The notes: generated from the sequence alone by a model not told the origin. A stretch of 64,000 nucleotides of DNA from Sipunculus nudus (GCA_026874595.1 CM049310.1:9550001-9614000); one strand, 5' to 3'; positions 23,201 to 37,800 are shown, counted from the stretch's first letter. Program-made: numbers and translations.

Positions 23201-26200
23201 CAGAGCTCTAAGTATAACTAAAGGACTGACAGCTCAGGAAAAAACTGTTTTATTCAGGTTCTCACACAGTTGTCAAGGATGCTAAAAATTTTATTTAGCA
23301 ATCTGGGTCAGTACAAACACATGTCAATTCCCTAATTTAGTAGATATTTGCAACTATTTTGAAGTGCTGTTTATAGGCTTCTTGAACATCTATTTTGTTA
23401 GTCGCCTGCTCGACCCCGCATCGAGGAGGTGATTTCTGTGGCCAGTTGCACATCTAGAAACAGAATGTCCCTTCTGGGAAACCAGAGACAGGCCGTCATC
23501 TCCTCCCTGTCACCAAATATGCTGATATGGATGCTGTGGTTCCTGGAAATGTTCCTGTCAAGTAGAATTGTACAGAATACACCTCAATACAGTGTGTCAT
23601 GTGTCCATGTTTCCTGGACTTAACCCTCGTATGTGGCAGGCTTGGAGCTTAAGCCCTTTTTTGGGCTTAACTCTTCAGCTTGGTGGCTTAGGTCAAAATT
23701 GGTCATTATCGGGCTTAAGTCAATTTATTGAAACACCTCCCAGAGCATTAGACTGCTGTTTTTTGTCCTCTTCTTGATTCCCCCTGACTGTCCTATGTCC
23801 TAAGTGTAATGATCTGTCTCCTTGGAACTATCTTCCCCATATCCAAAGAGTGATTTTCTTTGTAATACCTAAGTTATCTATAATTTATCAGAGTACTATT
23901 GCTTTATATGACTTGCAGTCATAAGAGTGATACCTATCATTTTGTCAGTTGTATGATAAGTAATGTTAGAGTAGTCTGTCCTATATCCTTCTAAAATTTT
24001 CCTCTGTCCACAGTTTGGTGTATGTTTTCATTCTTCTTGTAGGTTCACTGTCATTGGAGACCTTGTGTAACCCTCCCAACCTTGTCAGAGTGAGCTGTTT
24101 TGTTACTTCTTTTATGTCTTTTGTCTGTAGATATACTTCTTTTGAATAATATTTATCCTCAACACAATTATATTACAACAGACTTTTTAGACCCTGTTTG
24201 CTTTTTTCATTCCAGTAATTTTGAAACTCCTTTGTATATGACAATTTATACCAGTTAACAAAATATAGGAACTGATAGGAGTTAAACTATAATAAGTAAA
24301 ATAGGTTTATTATAATGGGTGAAGTATTTAAAGTTAGGTTAAATAGCTATTCATTGTTAGAGAAATATATAGTGTATAATAAATCAACTTCATGAAAAGA
24401 ACTTATATAGATCATGATTTAATTCAGGGAAAGCATCCCACAATTTTCTGTCATACCTACAGAATGTAAATCTTAACATGAAGACTTTCCTTTCTAAAAA
24501 GAACTGGTAAGAATTAATTTACCCATAATCTAGGCTTTGCTGAATACAAACTATTTGTTAACTGTAATTGTTATGATAAAATTGAGATTAAAATACTTAG
24601 AGATAGCATGCAATTCCATATACCAAAATAAGTACAAAAAAGGATAAAAATTCTCATAGCAGGATATAGTCATTGAATCTGAAACTATCAACCACAAGTT
24701 TGTTGAGAAATTAAGTCCAGCTTTTACAATAACTGGTGTGCAAAAAGTCTGTTAATTAAGTAAAAATGCTCATTCTTTTCAGAATTTAAAGTCAGAAAGA
24801 AAAAATTAAAGAGAAGTATAGTTTATTGAATAAAATAGTTTATTCATTAATTAAATAATTGACAAACAGCTGCTGATGGGATGAATTGAAGGGTATACAC
24901 AACAAAACAGTTCTTTATACTATAGATACAAAAATAAAGATTACTTGTGATTATTTTTGATTACTATAGAGGACAAAATACCGAGACCATTGATGAGTTG
25001 TTTTTTTCTCCCTGAGTGCTGTAGCTTGCTTTTTTCATTAACTTTGATGACCCTAAACCTGAGGAACCTTGGTGATTTTTTTACATTGACTGGTTGAGAA
25101 GACTGCCACATTCTGCACAGTGTTGCCTTCCACTTGTAGGCTCAGCCGAGTTGAGAACGCAGCGTGTTTCCGAGACCTATTATCGTGACAAGGAAGCCAC
25201 TAAGCCTATGCTAGGTACCACACCATGCATGTTTATACTGGGCCTCCTGCTTCCTGGCTTGTAACTTCCTTCATGTTTATATTTATTCCGTTTTCACTGA
25301 ATGCATCGTGTTTCCTTTCTGAATGCTTTCCCAGCTTGGGCAAATTGGTGGATGGCATCTGTGGTGGTTGCTTTTGGTATAAAGGGTTTACTACAACAAA
25401 TTTTAATACTTTTATTTGCACTTTTTTATTCTTTATGCAGTTTATAAAGATTTATACCTTGTATATCGTATGATAGCCAGATAACTCTTTTTATTTGCAG
25501 TTTAGTAGCCTTCATACTTTCAGTTTGCTTATGGAAATATAATTAATTGGTAGTGTCATAATCTTTGTCAGTGGATAATCATTTGGCTCTCCATGGTTGA
25601 TGTCATCATGGTTGAAGGTGGTAGATCCCCTATTTTTGAGGTTTACCTAAGCATGATCCACCTCTAGTGCATGTTCCATTTATTAACAACACCTGAATGT
25701 GGTCAAGGTACAGTCGTGACTTGATAATCCGACACTAAATGTAATACGCTAATTTTCGTCGGATTGCAAGGCTATCAATGTTACCTAAATGGTTGGAGGA
25801 CTTGTTATAATTCATTAAGTATTTTGTTATAATAAATTACGTATATGATATTGTTATGATTAATGTGAATTATAAAATAAAAACATCCGTCATGGAGTAC
25901 TGTTTTTATTTCTTATATACATGTCTATATATGCAACCCTGGTCAAGATTGATGACCAATGCAGATTCTACAATTATTAGATATGCTTATATTTCTGAAC
26001 AAACATTAACTAAATGTATATATATGAACGAGTGGTTGATCTACTTAGTTCATGTGCGTCTAAAGAATGCAAGCATATCTGTCTGGTATCTTGTTCTTTT
26101 ATTTTTCATTTTCACGGACTTTTCTAAGCGGTCGGCATCAACGTCCCCTGCAGCGAAGCCCTACTCCTCAATATACCGTAGCCCTGTTTCCATTCCCCAA

Positions 26201-29200
26201 ATCGTGTCTCTGAGAGGTACTGGTTTAGGAGGACCATCTTCTCCCTCAGACTCGCTGTCACTGTCGCCTCCGTCTTCTTTGACCATGGACACAATATCAG
26301 CAGCCATCGGCATTGCGTCCGTGGGTTCCGTGTTGTCTAACACGAGGTATCGCTCCGCGGTCACGTGGTCCGCACTGTTGAGTGCCTGGAAAAGGTCCCC
26401 GACACCGTTCTCCACCTCCGCGTATTCCACACACCGAGAGGTTCATGTGTGCCACATTAGGATGTAAACTGACTTAATTAGTGAGCCAGATGGACTCAAT
26501 AATTGGTTCTCGTGTACAGTTAGAAAAATACGCATCGCTGCATTTCACGCCTAATTGACCAAGGGGCTGTGTGCATAAGCCCGAGGACTGATATCAAAGG
26601 ACAATATACCGGTCGGATTGTCAAGTCAGAAAATACGTCGGTATCCTTGTTTGTGTGGGGAAATGTCATGTATGAGTCGGAATCCAAGGCTGTCGGTTTG
26701 TCAAGGCTAATTTCTATGGGTCCCGTTCGTTTATTGCAAAAAAACGTCGGATTGCAAGGTTTCCGGATTGTTAAGGGTCGGAATGTCAAGTCGCGACTGT
26801 ATATGAAAATAGCAACGTTTAGGCTCTTTTTGTGTCAGGTGACCCCTGCTGTTACAAAGCATTTTCAGGTGTCATCAGGTATGACTTATGCTGGTGGGAC
26901 TTCAAGTGTCTGTCTGTATATATGTGTGTGTTTGTGATTGTATTGATACAAAGGTGGGGTTGGGAATGTCCCCACCTGTATCACATACGGCTTCTGATAT
27001 GCTGGCTGACGATGTTCCAAGACCAGTTTGATGACAGAAGTCTTTATTCAATAGCAAGTGGTCTGGGACAGTCTCGCTCTCTCTGAGAGAGCCGCCCAGC
27101 CTCCCTCAAAGGGCGCACTACAGATAGTTTGTTACAGAGCTTTCACATGACACATTAGACGTACATATCCATATTTCTGCATTTCGTCATAAAAGCTAAA
27201 CCTTATTGGATGACTCAAAGTAGGTAACAATTACATCAGAGTTATAAGTTGACTTTAAAAGTTTTGCCAGGTTTTATTGGATGAAAGTATTCTGGAAAAT
27301 CCCAAGTCTGACCTGACATACATCCAGTTATAGACTGACCTACAATCCTATTTCAAAACTCGTATAAACATAATCTGCCTGCCTCATCATAGAAACCAAT
27401 TTAGAGCTAATTTTTTAGAGTACATTTAGGCTCTACAAACATACTGAATTACCATTAGATACTTGGTCGTCTGATGACCATTAATAATTCTTTGGCTCTG
27501 TCTGAATATCAGTCCTCATCAGTCTCTAACACTGATCTTAGTATTTGTCACTCTGTGAATTTTAAGTTTTAGTTTGATTACCAATATTTAAATTTACCAC
27601 TTCATAACAGTATATTTGTGTGGACAAGGGACAGCAGAAGTTGTATCAGTCCATATGGTTTGGCTATAGTGATCTATTCATTAAGAGAGCACAGTTCATA
27701 ACTATTGGATCATCATAGGTCTTACCAGATATCCAGAATCCAGACAGGTCTTGTTGAGGTCTACATGGAATACTGAAATTATGCCATGTTGACCTATTCT
27801 CTGTGTACTTTAAAAAGAAAACATAATTTTGCTTATGCACTGTGAATATAAGTTAATGATCTTGTTAATGTTCAAGATTGTTGAACAGAAACATAAAATG
27901 CCTCGTGCACTCCTCATTGTCGTCATGTTAAGTTTGAAGAAATTCTTGTCAGCTAGTTCTCCAAAATTTTCCTTAACATTTTAAATTTCCCCTGTCTTTT
28001 GTTTTCATACAAAAACATTAAATTTTCAAGGTTGGCCTCTACTGTCAAGTTTTGAACTTGGGATATAGGAAGATTTTTGTGTAGGGGGACCACCAACCAA
28101 ATATGTTATACATGTACCAAGCACTTAGGCTTCAACTGACATTACTAAATTATTTCTCGTGGTTAACATTTGTTACCCTGGGTATGTCATGTTGGTGAAA
28201 GAAATGCCATGTAGAATTGACACAACAGTCCCAGTAAGTTTCAGTTTCTTGTACTTGTGGCAGTTCAGAAGACTCATGGAAATGTACCTTGATATTAAGA
28301 GACATGTTACAAACTTCTCTAAAAATCTACCAAACTACAGGTTGAGGCTCCAAAACCATTATCTTTATTCTAGGTCAAGAAAATGCTGGGGTTAGTCAAC
28401 CTAGAAAAAGCTTTTCTGAAATTCTGCATTATCACTGAAACACTTTGTCTTCCCTATCTTATCTGATAAATATTTTGGCCATTTTTAGCTCAGCTGACTA
28501 TAAGTCATCTGAGCTATAGTCGTGGTCCATTGTCCGTCGTCCGTCTGTCTGTCCGTCCGGATGTCCGTCCGTAAGACTGGCACGTTTCGACACCATTGGA
28601 CCTACGAATCTGAAATTCTGCATACAGTTAGATGTCCCTGAAATCTCCTACCAAGCTGAAAGCTGCGTCTTTGCGACTTTGTTCCTTTGAGAAATTAAGG
28701 AAAAACCTCAATTTTTTATTATGCCCCGCCACAAAGTGGCCGGGGCATATAGTTTTACCCATGTCTGTCATTCCATTAGTCTGTCATTCCGTCATTCCGT
28801 CATTCCGAAATCAAACAGTTGTACGATTTCGAGTTCGCGTTTCGTCCTGGTTGACCTAATTTTGACTGTTTTACGGCTCCTAAACTTAGAAAATTTCATG
28901 AAAAATAGAAATTTTCATGACAAATACACATGTACGGACTTTTTTTCGCAATGCCTGCAGATATTGGCCTGATTTTTGGTGTGTGGGCAGATAATGACCA
29001 GTTACAGATTGAGTTCGCGTTTTGTCCTGGTTGACCTACTTTTACTGTTTTACGGCTCCTAAACTTAGAAAAATTCATGAAAAATAGAAATTTTCATGAC
29101 AAATACACATGTACTGACTTATTTTCGCAATGCCTGCAGATATTGGCCTGATTTTTGGTGTGTGGGCAGATAATGACCAGTTACAGATCGAGTTCAGGTT

Positions 29201-32200
29201 TTGTCCCGGTTGACCTACTTTTGACCAATTTACGGCTCCTAAACTTAGAAAATTTCATGAAAAATAGAAATTTTATTGACAAATACACATGTACGGACTT
29301 TTTTTCGCAATGCCTGCAGATATTGGCCTGATTTTTAGTGTGTGGGCAGATAATGACCAGTTACAGATCGAGTTCGCTTTTCGTCCCGGTCAACCTACTT
29401 TTGACCGTTTTACGGCTCCTTAACTTAGAAAAATTCATGGAAAATAGAAATTTTCATGACAAATACACATGTACCGCCGTTTTAAGTCCTCAGCTCATAG
29501 GCTGATGGGCTATTGTCATCACCCAAGCTGTCCGTCTGTCCATCTGTCTGTCCGGTGTCTGTCCGTCCGTCCGTCCGTTCCGCATCTGTTAATTTTTACC
29601 TTGTTAGCTGGATATCTCTAAAAGGATTCACTGTTGGAATTTTATTTCATCAGTGAAGATGTATATTGATAAAATCTTGGTCAAGTTCGAAGATGGGTGA
29701 CCTTGACCCATTTTTCTACATTTTAGAGCTGATTATAGAAAAACACTCAGAAGTTTATATTTCAGGAACCATTGTGTGGAATTTCACAAAACTTACTATG
29801 ATCATTGGGGCTGATGGTCTGTATGTGCTGCACAATTTTGGTAACGCCACCTGCAATTTCTGATTTTTTAATGAAATTTTATCGGATTTTTTCAATTTTG
29901 GCCTTTTGTCCAGGATATCTCTTAAAGGTATTCAACACAGGAACTTCATTTCTTCAGTGCTATTGCATTATATTTACAAAATCTTGGTCAAGTTCAAAGA
30001 TGGGTGATCTTGACCTACTTTTCAATATCACAGAGCTTAGTATAGAAAAAAACTTAGGAGCTTACTTCTCAGGAAGCATTTGGTGGATTGTGTTGAAACA
30101 TGGTATATACCTCTCCAATTTAAATTTATAAATGATTATCAACTTTTGCTAATATTCTAGTTTCGCAGTACAATGCTTACAGATACTGGCCTAATGTTTG
30201 GTCTGTGGGCGCATAATGACCACTTACAGATCGAGTTCGCGTTTCGTCCCAGTTAACCTATTTTTCACCATATGACAGATCCTGAACATAGAAAATTTCA
30301 TGAAAGACAGAAATTTTCATGAAAAATGCACATATATGGACTTTTTTTCACAATGCCTTCAGATACTGGCCTGATTTTTGGTGTGTTGCTTGATAATGAC
30401 CCTTTACAGATCGAGTTTGCATTTTGCCCTTGTTGACCTACTTTTGACCATACAACACTTCCTGAACTTGAAAAATTTTACAAAATTTAACAAATGTTTC
30501 TAATTTGCCCCAGGCGGGGGCATTCGTGTCGTTCCGACACATCTAGTTAAAAACATATTTTCACACTTCAGGACTGCCTAATAATAAAACCACTCATCTG
30601 TTTTTCCTCATATTTACCATAAATATTCCTCTATATAGTTCCTATATACATGCTAGAAATAAGGTCTGTATTATATAATTTTAAAAAGTTATTGGCTCAA
30701 ACATAATGCATTTTGTAAAAAATCAGAAAAGATATTTGATCGCTTGACACAAAACATGTTAAAGCTAAGGACTTTTTTCCAGTAATATAACTTGAATTAA
30801 TCAAAATTAAATTGTATACCCAAAGTTAGATAAAAATCTTTGAATTTTTAAAATAATAGCAAAAATAAAAATTGGTACCTTAAATTTTGCCCAACTTTGG
30901 CCACGGCACGTTTTTTTCCTGTAAGTACTGTGGATTTAATTTTCACAGCATGTGCACATAAGGATTTAATCTGTTAAAATCTGAAATTTGAAAATAAAAG
31001 CTGCAAAATTAGGCTAGTAATTGAATTTTTTTTGGAGACTCTTGTTGTATTCCCTTACATTGTCAAGCAGTCCACTTTGGTGACTGTAGGTCATTCAGTG
31101 CAGCTCTCTATGCTCCCCAGGCTGTTGGCATAATCTTATGCAATCCCATCACTAGGTCCAATCCCTCTCTCCACTGAGTTGAGCTTGATCAGGCTGTCTG
31201 CAGTTAATACCATACTACAGGCAGCCTTTTTCTCTGGCAACACCCCCCCCCCCCCCCCCCCATTCTGTTGACAGACCTGTACTATGAACTAGATGAATCT
31301 TAAAATTAACATTTTTTTCAGCAACGAGCAGTAACAACGGAGACCCCTCCCCCCACCCACCCCTTCAATACACAGGACTAATAAACAAGATGAATCTTAT
31401 AATTTTAATGTTCAATAAATTCTTTTTGATGAGACTTGGACAATTTTGATTGTTTTAAAGAAAAAAAATCAGGAATTTAATCCTAATATTCAAATGCTTT
31501 TGAAAACTTAATTACCTTCACATATTATTTGTTTATGAAATGTTACTTTTATATAACACTTATCGTAGGCCTATTTGTTCCCTTGGTGTATCACTAAATG
31601 GTTTAGCTCATGTCCATTATTCTATAAATTACAGAGTTTCATTTTAGCAGGGCCATTTTCTCATAGCTTTTCTAATGATAATATACATGAAAAACCAAAA
31701 GAGATAAAAAAATATTTTGCAGTTACTAATATTTTCCAAAATTCAGCTGAGCGATGTGACCCATGGGTCCCTTGTTTTATTTACTCAGAACAGATTTTAA
31801 TTGCCACAAATCATCAGGCCAGTCTGATTGCTTTTTAATTAAAAAAATCATAAAATCATGAATTATTGGTAATAAAACATAATTAACAGGCTTCATTTTA
31901 TTCAGCTTTTGTATATTATGATTTTATTTTATTGCTTTGTGGTCTGTTTAATTGATGTTTTTCTCTATTTGTGACATAGTATGTATGCTGATTTTGTATT
32001 CAATTTCAAAATTAGGAACTGTTCTTGTGCCTTCTTTTTATGCCTTTATGACCTATGACCATGAAAAACTTGTCCAAACTGTCTCATCGTTCATAAAATA
32101 GAATCTAGTAAGGAGTCTGTTTGGTATTAGACTAATGATCTGTATATTTGTGCATATGCACAGCTGTAGATTTATGGTTTTCCAGGAAATCTTGGTATTT

Positions 32201-34854
32201 ACTAGCATTTTATATCATGGATGTTTCTTGAAACGTTATATTTAGGTGTTTCTCTTGATCTCTTTTATCATATGCCAACTTGAATCTGCCTTGCTTAACT
32301 GTGGCTCATGTTTTATAAGTAATAATATAAGTTAAAATTAGTTGAGCATTATATTTAAGACAGGTCTTTCATGCTTGTAAAGCAATAAGGGGAACATATT
32401 TTCAGTTAATTATGATGATAAATCCTCTTGGTAAAAAACTCCTATACAAGATTATTCTCATTGTGAAAGCTGAAAAAAAGGTAAAGTTTTGTCAGAACAT
32501 CCATAAAACAATTTCTTTTTTTTCTGGGTCTGAATTTTCAGATAATTTTTTCTTGGAAATTGTATTGATCTCTTATTTGAACATTTTTATTTCATCTGAT
32601 GGATCTTGCTGTGGAGGTAGTTTCTGTGTTGCATCAACTTGTTCCTCTAGGGCCTTCTCATTGCTTCTTCAGTATAAAAGCAACCATTTCCATGAATTCA
32701 TTTCCTAACTTGCCTAGACAAGTAAAAGTAAGAGCAAATTATTGTCATAAACTTTCAAAGCTCATATCCTGTCCACATGCTGCACTTCACAGCAGACTGT
32801 GAGGTTCTTGGCTGTTATTTCAGCTGAGCACAATATAACAATTAACATACAGTCAATAAAAGAGCTCTTGCAGTTAATTGGTTTCTCGTTAACTGAGAGC
32901 GGTTCTGGACCTGAAGAAATTATAATCCACAGGGAGGCTTCCAAAGCCCCTGAGTTCACTGAGCGATTTTTCCTGTCTTCTGCTCAGCTTACCTGTGAGT
33001 TGATGCAATGGTGCCCCCTCAGTTCAATGTCAGTTCTCTCATTATCTGTCGAGTGCTGGATGGATTCGTGCCAAAGTTCTAATGGAATCATAAGTCATGT
33101 TATCCATTGCACTGTTTACTGTTGTACTGTCACAACTATTAAAACATTCTTTCTACTTACGTCGATCTCTCCCTTACTTTCTTTTTTCAGCTTGCTCTTA
33201 ATTAATCTTATCTTCTCTGTGTCAGACAGACATACTTGTAAATAGCTTTACAATATAGATTTATCCTCCAATTCTACCTAACTGGTGGTAGCCTGTGCTT
33301 TCCAGAGACACTATGGTAGTTATCGCATCTGGAGGCAAGGGAACCATAAAATGATCATCAATTTACCATGAGATCCTCTGTGATTTGCTCAGTGTGAAGC
33401 TCTGATTGAAGGCGGTACACCCACTGTGTATCGGCTCGTTAGGCCAGCCAACTCATCTAGCTTTAATGCTCATTGATTTACACCGAGCATCACACAGCGA
33501 ACCCCCTCCCCAGACGCATCCTGCTGCCTTCCAACTGCTGCAACAGCTATGTTTAATTCACCTGCAGACTGGGGGACAAATCATAACCTTAGTGACCTTT
33601 GCTGAGTGCTCAGGCAGTCAGCTTGTCATGACTGACAGGGAGATAAAATTCAACAATGGTCATGCTGTGATTCTTAAGCATGTGATTGAGCATGTATGCT
33701 CTCCCATTTAGTAGTGATAAAATACGCTGTCACATCTACCAGCACCAGCCTTGTAGTTAATTAATCAGTGATCTTTAATTGCATTAGCTTGCACAGTTAT
33801 AAATGACATACATGTTGCAGTATGGAACTTCTTTGTAGCTCTGCTAGATCTATATTGCTACTTTCAGATGAAATGTCTTCTTTATTTTTCTTTCTAAAAT
33901 ATATAAAACCAGATCAGAATTCATTTAATTTATGGAAGTGTCTAGGCAGCAAACAATGTCGGCTGTGGAGTGACAGACCCCTGGATTGTCTAGGCAGCCG
34001 ACATTGTCGGCTGCCTAGACAGTCCACACTCCATCCACTGCACAGCCGACAATGCTTTAACTGATATCCCTACGTGTCAGCTGCCTAGGTGTTTGACATT
34101 CTAGACCTAATAGTAATAGTTAGTAAAATGTTGCTGAATTCAGAAAAAATTGTAACAGGGTTAGATTTTTAACTTGGAAAATGAAAAAACTACATTTCAT
34201 GTAATTTAAGTATAAAAATATGGTAAAAATGTAATTCTTATGCATTAGAATACATTCATACCTACACAACATGTATTTCAAAAGCATGTATTTGCATTTC
34301 ATTGACTGACCAGGTCAGATGATTAATGCAGTGTACACAGTTTATTGTGTGTTCAAATGGGATTCTAAAACCATTGCTGGGTCTAAGAAGCGGTGTTCTA
34401 ATAAGTCATTTAACCTTGAAATAAAATACACATTCCTTGTACACATATGCAGGTGTCTATGGTGGCCTCAAATATAAAAACATTGTCCATTCAGATTTAA
34501 GGTAGCAGGACTGGTCCCCCCACATGACCTGACTTTGTTTCAGTTTTTCCTTTGCATTGAACAATCTAATGCCTAAGGACCCGTTAAAGTATATATTTTC
34601 TGAAAGCTCAGGAGATTTTCTACATTTTGATAAATATAATCTTTGTTTTGGAGGAACATGTTTAAATTTTTAAGCTTTTCAATTTAATTTGAATATTAAG
34701 TATACCTTTTATTGCAAAAACATCAACTTTTATGAATTTAACCAGTCCTAAGCACTACCTTAATGTATGGTTAAGTATATGTAACCAGACCATACTATAT
34801 CTCAGTGTCATATATGCTATGAATATTTTATATTTATTATATATGTATATATAT

Positions 34855-34888
<34 letters not shown>

Positions 34889-37800
34889 AATAAAAGTTCA
34901 AATAAATAAATAGCTACTAGATCTTGAATGTCACACATCTAGGCAGCTGACACTTAGTTATATCAGTTAAAGCATTGTCAGCTGCAGAGTTGGTGGAGTG
35001 TGGACTGTCTTGGCAGCTGACAGTGTCTACATTGTCAGCTGCCTAGACAGTCCAGGTGTCTGATACTCCGCAGTCGATGTTGTCGGCTGCCTATACACTT
35101 CCTTGATTTATTAATGTAACAGCACATGGGTCCTAACAGAAAAACATATCAAGTTCTTGATTTATGTGTTTTTATTGGCATAGAAAGCCTTCTGTGTTGG
35201 AGCCTTTTTGGGGCTCATTACCATAATTAGGTCAAAGGGCAGAGCATAAGGGTTGGGGTGGTTTGGTCAATTGGGTAATACCTTTTCAGCCCCTAAGTCC
35301 AAAATTTTGCTGGCTGTTTTAGTTCCAGAGAATAAGTTGGAAGAGCAGCTCTGTCTTCATGTCAGTCTGTCATTTCATTAAACTTTACTATGTAGCATGA
35401 TATCCCAATAACCATTAGTCAAAAGTCCTCTTTTAATTTAACTAGCAGATGTACCCCTTGCTGTTACTGGTTGCTTGAAATTGTGTACCATTTAAAAATT
35501 TAAAATTTTCGAAAAAATGATTAAATTTCATATAAAAATGAATATTAATTTCATTAATACATATACCATAAGAAAGAGCAATGAACTAGGTTTAAATGAT
35601 ATAAACATTATTTGGTCTAGTATGCATTTTAAACAACTTTTGCTTAATCAAAATTTAGGGGTTTTTGCCAGGGATGCAACCTGAAGCCTCTTTACATAAT
35701 TAGGTTATGGCATATTAAAACTTTAAAAAAATTTAAAACTTATTCCCCCCCCCCCCCCCCAAGTTTTCATGTGAGAAGAAATACCTTAACTGTTTGTACC
35801 CTAACTAGTTGTGAGAAGATATACTTTGACTATTTGTTAATAAAATACTGATGTATTTTATGGGCGTCTCCTCAGGTTTTGTCTATGCTTGGTTGTTTTA
35901 TTTATATTTTATTTCAAATTTGAGTTTAACTCTTCATTTTTTAGTTTAGCTGTTCATATGCATCTTCAGCACAGTTCTTTAGCTAGTTCAGGTGTTACTT
36001 GGTATTCCTTATCATGGGATCCACAGTGCCTCTTATCCATTACTACATGATTAAACTTACACATCAATAAGCATTATTGTAAATATACTATGTACAAATT
36101 TCAGCACATTTCCATGAGTGAGAAGTAATTTATATGATTATGTTTTGAAACTGCAGGATGATAAAATGACTGTGATGTAAAAAAATGATGTGTCTTTTAA
36201 GGTAAAAATCTTGTAAAATTCATGTTTTTATCATTGGATGATTTTCTGAACCTTAAATCTGTCATAAAGACAGTTTTGAAACAATATTTTAGCTTTTTCT
36301 TCCATTATGTAATTTATTCTTGTATAATTCTGGCCTAAGCTGTAGCTTAAAAAAAAAACGAAAGTATGATGTCAATCCTTACACCTGGGGTTTCTAAATA
36401 GACATCCCTCATGAAGTGAAGGAACTTGTCAGATTGATATTATCAATCTTTAAGCCAATCAGATTTCTGTAAACAGTTCAACAGAGAATCCTACAGAAAC
36501 AATAGAGCAGCCAATCAAGTAACCACAGGGATATCAGTAACCAATCAGATTAACTCTCTTGTTTTCCTGCTCTACATGTGAATTGTTACCTTATGGCTGT
36601 TGTGCTGCATTTCTCATCTTAGGTATCTGTCAAATAGTATCTAATAAAGAAGAATTTATCTTGCGAATGTATCTACTGTGAGCTTTTTCCCATATTTTAG
36701 GCATTTAGAAGCATTGAATTACATTGGCCAGAATTTTTTTTCAAGGATATGCCTGATGATGCATGCTAGTATGAATGAGAAGGTTGTCTGCATATTAATA
36801 ACATTAATACTACTTCCTTCCACAAGATGTCTCCACAAGGCAAGCCTTTAGACTTCATATAAATAAACAAGGTGAAGAGATTCTAGAAAAGATTTTATGC
36901 AATACTTTAATCATTATACAAACTTTAAGTAGGATACTATTCACTTTATGTATTGGATGTTCAGGTTGTGCTCTTGATAAAGTGATGAACTTGAATGGTG
37001 AGCAATTTGAGTACAACAACTTTAAAATCGCATACAACTGATCAGATATTAACAGACACAAGGGAGCAGTCATCTTCTCACTTGTTACCTTTTCACAACT
37101 GAAAGTCACGTACATGTGATCTTTAAGTGAACTGGTGTTTGTGTTTATCTAACACAGGTACAGGTATTGCTTTAAATTCCATAGGTCATGGTTTTTGCTC
37201 ATTCATGCTAGATCAGTTTGTAGGTCTGTGTTGTTGTGGAGACCCAACATGATGCTATATTTTCATGTGTTGTGTTTTGGAGATAAATGTGGTGCAGTTA
37301 ACTGTATGATAGGAATTCTTATACTGAATGTTGTACATTGTGAGTACCAGAATTCATGTTTTTTCCCTGTTTAATTTCTTTAAGACATCTGTGGATTTAT
37401 AAAAGTAAAAATATAAAAAAAGGCAATGTAGAGAAGGAAATATAAATTAAATCTGGATGTATACAAAGTTCAGTTCATGATTTGGGAACAAAACATTTAA
37501 GATTTAATTTTACGATTCTCTTATGGGGTGTTTTTGTATATGGAGACTTTTCCCAATTGACCATCATGATTGCTCATGATACTTTAATATAACAGTAATA
37601 TTGTTTAGTGGCTAATAATTTCATGCTTACCTGGTGCTGGCTTGGAGTACGATGAGTTATCAGTGTTAAATTTTATCTTACAAGGAGGTTTTGTATTCAC
37701 TCATATATGCTATTGTAAAAGTCCTCACATAAGCCGCATCCTGAAAACAAGTTCGGACTCCACCAGGGGAAAAGCTGTTTCAAGTCTATAAAATAAGATA

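Larger units (their letters stand above)
17368..25139 (+). other. Intron 4 of the SLCO gene
   Basis: A 7.8-kb phase-1 intron. It contains a possible 6-nt microexon (19448-19453), an (AAT)n microsatellite (19744-19772), a (TA)n microsatellite (21252-21272), a C/T-rich degenerate repeat (21560-22146 and 23744-24090) split by a Harbinger-like element, and a nested hAT MITE. The stretches 17370-19440, 19775-21250 and 24095-25130 are AT-rich and show no gene or recognised repeat. Confidence 0.85.
28485..31775 (+). mobile_element. Family A HINE-like element (copy 2), split by element C
   Basis: Starts with the palindrome ttagctcagctgac, followed by (TCCGTC)n and the A core (ctggcacgtttcgacaccattgg, gcatacagttagatgtccc, cttcaggactgcctaat, ggcacgtttttttcctgtaag). 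It ends with the inverse motif TCAGCTGAGC (31743-31752), the palindrome GACCCATGGGTC (31758-31769) and cttgtt. The host core is broken at 28720 and resumes at 30548. Poly-C at 31243-31261 lies inside it. Confidence 0.85.

Noticed and set aside
26569-26937. Plus-strand frame of 122 codons
   Set aside because: It reads through the right end of the pogo/Tigger element and its TA junction.
32799-33245. Open frame of 148 codons in intron 5
   Set aside because: No ATG at the start (begins with a CTG-type codon next to stops), no recognisable domain, no splice pattern.
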